This document shows positions 55,440 through 64,000 of a stretch of 64,000 bases of DNA, piece by piece. The stretch's first letter is position 1. The number at the start of each line of letters is the position of its first letter. A model generated the notes under the pieces. The model was not told the origin of the DNA and searched no databases. It worked only from the letters and a program-made list of their open reading frames with translations. This DNA comes from Zingiber officinale (taxonomy: Eukaryota > Streptophyta > Magnoliopsida > Zingiberales > Zingiberaceae). Made by a program: the position numbers and the translations under genes. The stretch lies in NCBI RefSeq assembly GCF_018446385.1, contig NC_056001.1, positions 109,966,436 through 110,030,435 on the forward strand, read 5' to 3'.

Positions 55440-55823
55440 TTAACTAGGCGAAGAATCGAGATCTGGTCGCGGACCGCGGTTGCCCAAATCGATAAAAATG
55501 ATTACTGATCGGAGGACTGGAGGAGCAGCCATTGAGGTTAGCGATGCTGGCGATATCCTCTCGATGGTAAGGTTAAAGGCGCTGGAGACGTCGGGGTCGG
55601 TGAGGATGGTAGCCGAGGAGAATCGTCATGAAGGTGAGAGTCGAGAGAGCTAGGCCTTCATCGCTTCAGAGATGGCTTTGGCAACGGGCAACGAGAAACG
55701 CGAGGGTGAGAAAGAATAAAAATTTTATTAAAAAATATATATATATTTATTTATATTTTTTGGGCCCTTAGTATTTTTGGGCCCTGGGCAAGGGCCTTGG
55801 TAGCTAGCCCAGGGTCGGCTCTG

Positions 55824-56988
55824 TATATATACACGAATGAGTTTACTATGCTGCAAACTCACTGTCGCGCGACCCTACGAACCCCGGGCGCCTGGATTGA
55901 ATCTAGGCACCTGGGATTGAATCCAAGCGCTTGGATTCAATCCATGTCCTAGATTCAATCGGAATATTTTTTTATTCTTTGTTTATTTTTATGGGTATAT
56001 TATATGTATTTAGGGTTTAAAAGTTTTGGATTAAGGAGTTGGGTTATAATGGGTTTGAGTCAATAAGATTTTCCCTTTATGGTTCAAGCGTCCCTTTTTG
56101 AGTTATAATGTTCAAAATTAAAAATTTTAGATACTCACGGGGTATATTATATGTATTTAGGGTTTAATATTTTAAAATTTATATTATATATATTTAGGGG
56201 TCAAGATTTTAGAATTTAGGAATTGAGTTATAATGAGTTTAAGCCAATAAGATTTTCTCTAGGGTTCAGGCTTCTCTCTTAGTTTATAGTGTTCGAGATT
56301 AAAAATTTTAGATGTTCACTGGTATAGTATTCCTTTTTAAGAAAAATATTGATATAAAAAAAATTGAATCCAGACGTCTGGATATCGTAGCAGAGTAGGA
56401 CTGTGTATATACACACACAAGAATTTACTATACTGCAGACTCTACACCGTGCAACCCTACAGGCCCAGGACACCTGGATTGACTCCAGGTGCCTAGATTG
56501 ACTTAGGCGCCTGGATCAATCCATAATGTTATTTTTTTAATTTTTTGAAAGTATAATATATGTATTTAGGATTCAAGATTTTAAAATTTAAGAGTTGGAT
56601 TATTATAATGAGTTTGAGTCAATAGATTTTTCCTCTAAGATTCAAGCTTCCCTCTTGAATTATACTTTTCAAAATTAAAAAATTTAGATACTATAATATT
56701 ATATGTATTTAAAGTTCAAGATTTTAAAATTTAAGAGTAAAGTTATAATAGATTAGAGTCAATAAAATTTTTTCTTTTAGGATTCCAACTTCTCTTAGTG
56801 TTCAAAATTAAAAATTTTAAATACTCACATAATATAATATTCCTCTTTAAAAAATATTAATTTTTAAAATAATAATAATAATAAAATCCAAAGATTTGGA
56901 CACTGTAGAGTGTATGAGTCCATATAATATTCCTCTTAAAAAATATTAATTTTAAAAATAATAATAATAATAATAATATATATAGTTA
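55824..56988. repeat. direct duplication of an AT-rich unit of about 580 bp
   Basis: GTATATATACAC, TTTACTATGCTGC, GCGACCCTAC and GCGCCTGGATTGA at 55,823-55,910 recur at 56,403-56,490 as diverged copies, and the following AT-rich stretches (TATGTATTTAGG, GTTTGAGTCAATA, TTCAAAATTAAAAATTTTAG) also recur, in part more than twice. No coding frame. Confidence 0.7.
55914..55943. repeat. perfect 30-bp palindrome
   Basis: The half-site GGATTGAATCCAAGC is followed directly by its reverse complement. Partial copies of the arm lie on both sides (55,890-55,912 and 55,949-55,960), so it is part of a larger inverted-repeat cluster. Confidence 0.9.
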
Positions 56989-58645
56989 TGATCTTGTCTG
57001 AATGAAGAAAGCTAGAAAGCCAAGGATGGGGTGACCACTAATGGGATGAAGACTTCATTCCTGCAAAACAAAACCAAACCAAGGCAAGGGTCTTTGGCGT
57101 TGGTCCTCCGACGCTCAAGTCAAAATCAGAAAGAGAGAATGAGTAATAAAAAAAATGATCAATCTTGCCTTTCCTCATACCTGATGTACCCTTTTATACC
57201 TTTCTTTGTGATCATTCATCTGCCCTTATTTAATGATATTAATTGCCAGAGGAAGGTTTCTTTATCTTGACTTCTGTGCATTAATGATAAATGGAGTGTT
57301 CTTCTTCGTTTTGATGATAGACAGAGCGTTCTCTTTTGTTTTCTCGTATCCTCGTGTGTAGTGTCATTCTTGCGCCAGACGAGCGGTCGAAGCGACTCAT
57401 TTTTCTGTCGGACGGGCGGTCCGAGAGGCTCATTTTCCTGCCAACCAACTACGGGTTGTCCATTCGTCCGACCGGCCCATGATGTTTATTTGTCTGACTG
57501 GCCGGGTGATCCACTCTGCCACTCCTTTGCCAACCGGGATAACCAGACGACCACCTTTAGCCGAGGCTCTTTCCTTAAGCCCCGATGTTGACCGTCTTGA
57601 CTTTGACCGACACCGCGTCAATTGACCCGTGACAAGTGGGCTCCCCTTTATCGCTGCATCACAAGCCTCCCCTTCAAGTCTAGTCGAAGGAGGTTGCATG
57701 TCCGACTGACTGGACCACTAGTTTCCTTGGTGAGTTCTACATCCGATCGGAGTGTTCGGTCCCTAGTATATGATCGGTGCATCAACCAACGCTGCTCGGT
57801 CGTTGTCTAACCATGGCAAATGGACGATCGGTTCGGTAACCTTATGTAGATCGAGATGATGAACGGTAACACTTTCGAGAATTTTCCAAATGCGCTTCAT
57901 TGAGCGAGAGCGGTCGATGCTGACTTCATTCATATTTCTTGAAACCTATGCAAATCCTTGACAATTATGGCCGAGCACGCGACCATCCCTTTTAATTAAG
58001 TTCATTAAATGTTGTCTGGTAACCGTATGCCACGTGGCCCTCTTTCTGCCGTCGCACGCCTCACAAGATAAGCGGATATCCTCTGTTGATGTGACTAGCG
58101 CCTTTTTGGTTTCCACGGTTAGATCTTCTTCTAAGTTTTCGAAACCTTGGATTGGACGGTTGAGAGCGACCGACCATGAAGTTTATAAGCCTCGCGTGTA
58201 CCATCGTCTTCTCCACTTCGTGCCTTCATCTTCAAGCTTCGCCGCTGTGGCATTCCGCTTCTTCGCTGGTGATCTCCCTGTACTCCGGTAATCTCCCGCT
58301 TCTTTGATTGATTCTGTGTGATCTTCCTCGATCGATTTAGTCTAGTGTTCGTTTATCGTTCATCTTCGATCCTATTCTTTCGTTCTTTCGATGGCAAGCT
58401 CATCTCAGCCTCTCGTCGTCGTCCCTGGACTCTGGTATACTTCCATCGAGTCTAGGTTCGACGCAGGCGATGCGGAGAGTTTGAGGTCTGCATATGAAAT
58501 TCTGCCTAACTATCAAATTGGTCTCCCCTCTGCTTTTGACCGTCCGATCGAACCGTCGTCTGATTTTGTAACATTTTTCAAAGACCAATTTACCACCGGT
58601 CTGTGGTTCCTGATCCACCCTTTCTTTTCCGTTGTTTGTAAATAT
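56989..58645 (-). mobile_element. Tat-lineage fragment E: 3' LTR and start of antisense ORF
   Basis: The proposed LTR on the minus strand runs from TGTGATGCAGCG at 57,663 to ACAAGATCA at 56,989 (675 bp). The polypurine tract GAAGGGGAGGCT is at 57,664-57,675. The U5-like motif GTCGGAGG/CTTGAGCGTC (inverted near 57,101-57,120) is shared with element D. The antisense ORF, here on the + strand, starts at 58,391. The left edge lies against AT-rich repeat DNA, so it is probably the real insertion boundary (flank AGTTA). Confidence 0.65.
58391..58645 (+). pseudogene. antisense ORF of fragment E, exon 1 start only
   Basis: ATG at 58,391 gives MASSSQPLVVVPGLWYTSIE and continues FDAGDAESLRSAYEI, FFKDQFTTGLWFLIHPFFS, clearly the same protein as the start of the ORF in element D. 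The frame is intact for about 85 codons and is then cut at 58,646 by SIRE-LTR-like sequence beginning TGTTGGATCG. Confidence 0.8.
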
Positions 58646-58720
58646 TGTTGGATCGTAGAAGTCGCTAGAGGGGGGTGAATAGTGATAAAAAATTCATTAT
58701 CGAGTTAGAGTAAGCAACGG
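58646..58720 (-). repeat. SIRE-type LTR end fragment
   Basis: TGTTGGATCGTAGAAGTCGC, then TAGAGGGGGGTGAATAGTG, resembles the LTR terminus at 3,678 (element A) and at 34,347 (element C). The similarity fades after about 60-75 bases, so only this part is called. Confidence 0.55.
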
Positions 58721-58939
58721 TGATCCTGTTTGAGAAACTTAACAAAACGGAAAACCGGGGAGAGAACCTACTGTTGATGAAAAAGAATACCTGAGGACTG
58801 AGGACTTTCGATCCGAGAAAACCAAAGCGGATCTGGAAGAAAAAAGCCACAGAATGCCTCCTTATGCAAAGACCCAAGGGCGGAATGAAGAATCCCTTGA
58901 AGAATACCAGGACCTGGAGCTTTAACGACCTCCTGCGCA

Positions 58940-60020
58940 CAAGAGACCAGCCAACACTATTGTCAGCGACCTATGACCAGGGTGGGAATCCCTGGCTAGG
59001 CCCTCCGACGCTCAAGTTAGTGATCTTTCTTGGTGGAGCAGAAGGAAGAAGGAAGAAGATGAACAATAACTTTAAATTAGGGTTTGCAATAGATGACTAT
59101 GTGTGTTGTGAGCGTGAGCATACCTGGCCAATGGAGAGGATTCTCCTTTTTATACCACTTCACCTAACCTCCATAGTCATGAAGTGGACCCTGGTTTGTT
59201 AGAGTTTGTTATGAGATGACATAAGCCATGTACTTGCATAAAATAGTTTTTAAAGAATATTTCTTGTACCCCAGATGTACCCTTTTTGTCGCTTAGTACT
59301 TACAGAAGAGTCTAGAAACATCCTTCCCGCCAAATTAATCAACCTGTTATACAATCACATGCTGCAGATATTTTTATAAGCTATCTATGAATATTCCCGA
59401 AATATTTGTTCTCGCCCTGTCATATAAATTATATCGAGGTATATTTATCGCTCATGCCTGCTTACCCTGTTTTTGCTATATTATAGACAACCCGATATTA
59501 TACTATGATTTGTATCGGACGGAATTGAACCTACGTTATGTTCGGCCGTGTTATTACTATTCAACCTATGTACTATTCGTCCAATAATATATTATAAATT
59601 ATGTATGGCTTTGTTTCTTTATATACCCAAGCGATCATATACATCCGACCCATACTAGTCTATATCTAGATGTACTAATTCAGACAATCCCGGCCATCTA
59701 TCTTAAAGTGCAAACCCGGCCGACATTGACCAATCTTTCTTAAAGTATTATCCCGACTGATATTGACCTATTTTCTTGAGGTATTATCTCGGTCGATATT
59801 GACCTATTTTCTTGAGGTATTATCCCGACCGATATTGACCTATTTTCTTTCTTGAGGTATTATCCCGACCGATATTGACCTATTTTCTTGAGGTATTATC
59901 CCGGTTGATATTGACCTATTTTCTTGAGGTATTATCCCAGCCGATATCCATGCTTGTTTAATCCTGCTATCTCTTTTCTTCTTCCCTCTGAGGACCTATT
60001 AAACCTAACCTATATCACTA
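58940..60020 (-). repeat. LTR of Tat-lineage fragment F
   Basis: Proposed from the inverted U5 motif GGCCCTCCGACGCTCAAG (about 59,000-59,020) to an LTR start near 60,020 (minus strand, GTGATATAGG), where the polypurine-like GAAGGGAATGC (60,021-60,031) follows. It contains a 36-bp repeat at 59,738-59,948. The exact left end is unclear. Confidence 0.5.
59738..59948. repeat. 36-bp minisatellite in LTR F
   Basis: About six copies of CTTGAGGTATTATCCCGACC plus GATATTGACCTATTTT with few changes. More diverged copies (CCGATATTGGCCTATC and similar) continue at 60,250-60,380. Confidence 0.85.
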
Positions 60021-61252
60021 GCATTCCCTTCAAGTCTAGTCAAAGGAGGTATCAGTCGACTGACTAGACATGAATTTATGTTTAGTTGAGTTACACAGTT
60101 TTAGCAATAGTACGTGCTCAATCGAGCTTTGCCTATTAAGTGTGTGCAGAACTTACTTGTTTTTATTTAACTGATGATATGCTTTAAGTCATATAATTCT
60201 AAATGCCTCCAATGTGATCAATATATTATACTTAATCAACCCCTTTGACCTTGGCCGATACTGACCTATCTTTTATAGGTGTATTAACTCAACCGATATT
60301 GGCCTATCTCTTATAAACATGTTAACCTAACCGATATTGATCTACCCTCTATAACTATATTAATTCGGCCAGTACTTCACCCACGACCATGGACGAACCT
60401 TCTAAGAGATCAGGTGAACTTTCTGTAGGCTGCACTAGATTAAGTCAAATTAGGCTCTTCCTATCACGAAAACCTCCAACGCCAGGAAATTGGCCAGACT
60501 TCACCTTAATCCGTACTTATTTAGTCATTTATGTGCTGTAAATTATATAAGATTAAGTGTCTTCTTATTCCGTCCAATATTTTTCATTTGGTCAATCAAT
60601 ATTACAACACGGACCATATAAAGTTAAAGGCCTCTATACCCGCCCGATCTGTAATACCCAATCAATATTTCCCCCTTTCGGTCGAGCCAAGAGACCTCAA
60701 AACCTAACCCATGTCATCAGCCTCTTCTTTGATTCTAGTCAAAAAGAGATATAACCGACTGATTAGGCTTTGTATGGTTTTACTATCCCCTTACATCCTT
60801 CTTTATTGCACTTGGTAAACTGCGCCCACTTTCCCGAATTTCCTTGATTGTGCCTGGCCCTTCAATGGTGAGACAACGTTGGAGGCGCACAACGAGGCGT
60901 CACCAACCCCTACATGATTCGATTTGTTGTGTCCATCCTAAATGCCCATTATTGGCCATATGATGCGTGTATTTTCCCTCTTCTTTGTAATGCCGACGTT
61001 TGCACGCTTTCACAATTAACAGTGTTCGTTGAAAAAAGATATTCTGATCTAACAGTGGTTGTATGTTCTTTCAACCCTAAACCTTTCATCTTCTTGTCGA
61101 CTTTGCCCCGCCTTCCCTGCCTTAGCGCTTCTTCTTTACAGTAATCTTTTGATCAATCTTCACGATTGTCTCCTTCCAGTGCTCTTCTCTTTCAACTCTC
61201 AGTAAGTGACTCGTTTTTATGTTATTCCTTACTTCTATCTTTGGCTGAAGGA
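60021..61252 (+). other. upstream region of the antisense ORF of fragment F, with a second LTR-start motif
   Basis: The LTR-start and polypurine module occurs twice: at 60,009-60,065 and again at about 60,710-60,770 (GATTCTAGTCAAAAAGAGAT, ACCGACTGATTAGG). A partial LTR therefore seems to have been duplicated here. Nothing else is recognisable before the ATG at 61,253. Confidence 0.5.
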
Positions 61253-62541
61253 ATGATTTCCCCCTGGTATGCTCAAATTTCATCCTCTTTCAATAAGGAT
61301 GCTAAGCTTGCTATTCGTAGGTAATATGAAATTCCTAGAGAATATGACATCATAATTCCTAAACCAGATGAGCATCCTCACCATCCTCCTGCTAACTGTA
61401 TAACTTTCTTTAGAGATCAGTTGATAGGGGGTTTATGGTTTCCCATTCCTCCTTTTCTGATCGATGTAAGCCAATATTTTGACATTCCTCTTCAACAGTT
61501 TGTGCCTAATGCCTTTCATTATTTGTGTGGCACATACATGTTGTTTCATACATTTGATATTCCTCCTACTCCTCAAAATATTTTCATGTTTTCCTATCCA
61601 AAGGTGGCAGAGCCAGGTGTTTTTCTTTTCCAATCTCGGACTAAGATGGTCCTTTTTGATGACATGCCTTCTTCTCTTAAAGCCTGGAAATCTCGCTTCT
61701 TCTTTATAAAGTTTCCTGGACCTATTCCTTGGTCCCATGCTTGGAGATCTTCTTTACCTCCTTTACCTGATATCAAGGAGTTTCATCTTCATCATTCTTT
61801 TCCCCTTTATTGTGAAAAATTGCTATGTCGTCACCTTTCTATCATTAAATGGCTATGGAGCGACCTTCTGTATCTGTTTGGTTTGAGCCCGGTCAAATTT
61901 AAGATACACGGCTCCTTAGGTAAAGTTCTGTTTCTTCTCCTATTAATTTTTACTAACTAAAACCCTTTCTTCTATTTTGTGTAGTGGCTGGTTTTTATGT
62001 TGCTCTGATCGATGAAGAACTACGTATAGAAGAGGCCGAACTTCTTGCTAAAGAGCAACAGCTTCTTGCTGCAATTAATCCACCATCCTCAATTGGAGTT
62101 TCGGTTCCTCTGGTCGAAGCTTCCAGCTCCTAGGTGGTTCCTGAGGTTTCTGAGGGCCTTCCTGCAGAAACTTCTACTATCCCTTTGCCAGCTACTTCTT
62201 CGTCCGTGGCTATTGCTCCTTTACCCACCACTTTTGTTCCTATTATTGAACTTACATCCCCTGTAATCTCAGAAAAATCCCCTACTGAGGTTGTCCCTGG
62301 CAAACGCCCGGGACGCAAACTCACCAAAGCTCCCCCTTCTAAAAGGAGACTCATCCTTTCTGCTGAGGAGTTACTTTCAGAAGGTGTTGCTCCTACTACC
62401 CTTCCCCCTACTGAGCCTACTTTGGTTGATCTTTGTTCTTCCCTTATTTTCTCTTCCTCTCCTTCCAGCAGTATTGCCCCCGGTGGTACTTCTTTTACTT
62501 TTCCTCTATCTCTTCCAGAAGCTAGGTTTTACTTTGGTTGA
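61253..62541 (+). pseudogene. antisense spliced ORF of fragment F
   Basis: Predicted exon 1 is 61,253-61,919 and exon 2 starts at 61,985, after a 65-base intron (GTAAAG ... TGTAG) placed exactly as in element D (after the SLG codons). Exon 1 reads MISPWYAQISSSFNKDAKLA, then a TAA at about 61,322, then ITFFRDQLIGGLWFPIPPFL and LLYLFGLSPVKFKIHGSLG. Exon 2 reads VAGFYVALIDEELRIEEAEL, has a TAG at 62,131, and ends at 62,541 after a Ser/Pro/Thr-rich part with KRPGRKLTKAPPSKRR. Two stops disable it. The protein is diverged from that of D. Confidence 0.75.
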
Positions 62542-64000
62542 TGTTAGCCATTTTCATGTCACGTGGCACATCAAATTAATTAAAATTGAAACTCATTAAA
62601 TTTAATACAGGCGTTGTAGCAACGAGTCCCAAGTCGTATTTTTTTTTCCAAGGGTTACTAGCAAAATGTGTGAAAGTGTTCTAGAATTGATTCCCATCAA
62701 AATCTAATTTCAACTAGACCAAGAATAGCATCAAAGAAAGTTCATTTTCATCTAACCACGTTACATTCAAAATCTTATTGCAATTTCAAGAACCGAACCT
62801 AACATTCCATCACCATCACATTGAAAGTTAAAACTCAACTCTATCACCAAATCTTCTATACTCAATCACAATCAACAATTAATCTCAAGAAATTCGTTCT
62901 CAATAACAAAGAATAGAGGTAAACAATCCAAACATCAGATTAAGCAACCAACACTAAACAAGATCATAGCCTCAAAGATTGATTGTCTTAATTACTAAAT
63001 TGCTAACTAAATAACCTAAAACCTACATACTAACAGTAAACAATTTTACAAAGTCTAAATCGAAAAGAAATCAATTGCAAAAATTCATCAAGGTCGGGGT
63101 TGCAAACAGAAATTGAAATTGGAATTACAAAAACTCAAACAAGAATTAAATTGCAACGTAAGGATTCAGATCTGAAGATCTGAGCAGGTCGATCACAATT
63201 CAAAGACTAAAACAAAGAAATCTAACCCTAAAACATTCCTCAACTCAAACCCGGAACTCAAAATTCTTCACTCTGCTGTGAAAACAAAGGTGCATCGGAA
63301 ACCTCCCCTCAACACCCAACAGCTATCACCAAACTTCCAACTATTACCAGTAGATGCTCATCGTCCTTGGAAACCTCCCCTCAAACTCCTAATCGCCTGA
63401 TAATCCCAACAACCGAGGAAACAGAGCTTGACTCTGTGAATGTGCAAATCGGATCAAATGGCCAATTCATCCAAGTTTTGCTGCGGAATGGAGAACGAAA
63501 ACGGATCTAAGACTCAAAGAAACCTCCCTCTGAGCTCAGTTGGATGCGAAAATCGTTGTCCAAGAAACCTCCCTCAAACAAGATCGCGACGGTGGAACAA
63601 AGCCGAGACGCACCGAGAAACCTCCCTCAACACTCTCTGATCGCCGGAAGATGGACGTCGGAAGCTCAGGATCGCCGTCGTTGAAGAAGAAGAAGATCTG
63701 GATCTGGAATCGGGAATGGGAGCTGCGACCGACGCTGCGAGGAAGAAGAAACACTGTATCCAAAATCGCGAACGCCTGAGCCCAAGCACTGTAGCTTCTC
63801 ACGTAGGTTTTAAATCACTTCAGTTCTGATCGGACGGCTGAGGATTCTCGGTGCTTGATCAACGGTGGAAAACATCTCAGATCTGGATCAAAAGGTACTG
63901 ATCTTCATCTATGGTCCAGATGTACTCCTCATTAGGTCGGATGGACTAGATGCTTGACGGATGGCTCAGATCTGCTTGATCTTCAACGGATGGTCCAAAT
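62542..64000. other. probable LTR or leader sequence of another retroelement
   Basis: 62,640-63,260 is AT-rich and G-poor on the + strand; 63,280-63,780 is GC-richer with GAAACCTCCC repeated at 63,298, 63,370, 63,519, 63,564 and 63,617; 63,800-64,000 has repeated CGGATGG and CAGATCT phrases. The order resembles solo LTR 1 read on the same strand. The open frames near 63,540-63,800 overlap on both strands without protein resemblance and are not called. Confidence 0.4.

Larger units (their letters stand above)
51087..55823 (-). mobile_element. hAT-superfamily DNA transposon (broken)
   Basis: Minus-strand transposase remains with a terminal inverted repeat-like right end: on the minus strand CAGAGCCGACCCTGGGC starts at 55,823, as in plant hAT elements. 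It is followed by TATATATA, a possible 8-bp target copy. 55,440-55,735 on the minus strand is a GC-rich leader-like stretch, and 53,658-53,692 is a poly-T run. The left end was not found. The start coordinate is the end of the transposase frame only. Confidence 0.6.

Noticed and set aside
54126-55823. A 1.7 kb non-autonomous hAT element with ends at 54,126 and 55,823
   Set aside because: The two ends match poorly and no 8-bp duplication is seen on both sides.

Overview
The window is nuclear DNA of a flowering plant, probably a monocot with a large repeat-rich genome; Zingiberales is my guess and cannot be proved from the sequence. More than three quarters is LTR-retrotransposon sequence, much of it nested. 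The only clear host genes are a tandem cluster of intronless mTERF-family genes at about 41.7-48.9 kb.

Layout. (1) 1-3,677 is the decayed + strand pol of a Ty3/gypsy Tat-lineage element. Its likely 3' half (an antisense spliced ORF and a + strand LTR) resumes at 35,457-39,773. (2) Between these halves sit two SIRE-like Ty1/copia elements on the minus strand: A (3,678-14,587) and C (28,390-35,456). A further + strand copia element, B (14,588-28,188 plus 201 bp of a second internal copy), interrupts A. A 3.5 kb solo LTR (7,283-10,829) sits in A's reverse transcriptase and a related 3.7 kb solo LTR (22,317-26,012) sits in B's 3' LTR. Both have exact 5-bp target duplications. The B/C junction at 28,389/28,390 looks like a deletion joining two truncated elements. 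(3) 39.8-41.7 kb is AT-rich flank. (4) 41.7-48.9 kb holds three intact mTERF genes and one pseudogene, all on the minus strand, with a tRNA-derived SINE candidate between the first two. (5) 51.1-55.8 kb is a broken hAT transposon with zf-TTF/DUF4371-type transposase. (6) 55.8-57.0 kb is a duplicated AT-rich repeat. (7) 57.0-62.5 kb holds two more Tat-type fragments (E, F), each with the same spliced ORF seen in D. (8) 62.5-64.0 kb is probably part of another LTR.

How the parts work together. A and B carry the usual gag, protease, integrase, RT and RNase H, all mutated. C has gag but no pol. In the place of pol it carries an AT minisatellite and an intact two-exon ORF behind a TATA/GC-box block that shares a 16-mer with C's own LTR promoter. 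The mTERF proteins are predicted organelle-targeted nucleic-acid-binding proteins.

Most unusual signal: several unrelated LTR families here carry arrays of short hairpins in which the loop is conserved but the stem changes in a compensatory way from copy to copy. The clearest is a five-hairpin array with 41-bp period at 35,150-35,347 in C's LTR. Similar arrays occur in A's LTR and in both solo LTRs.
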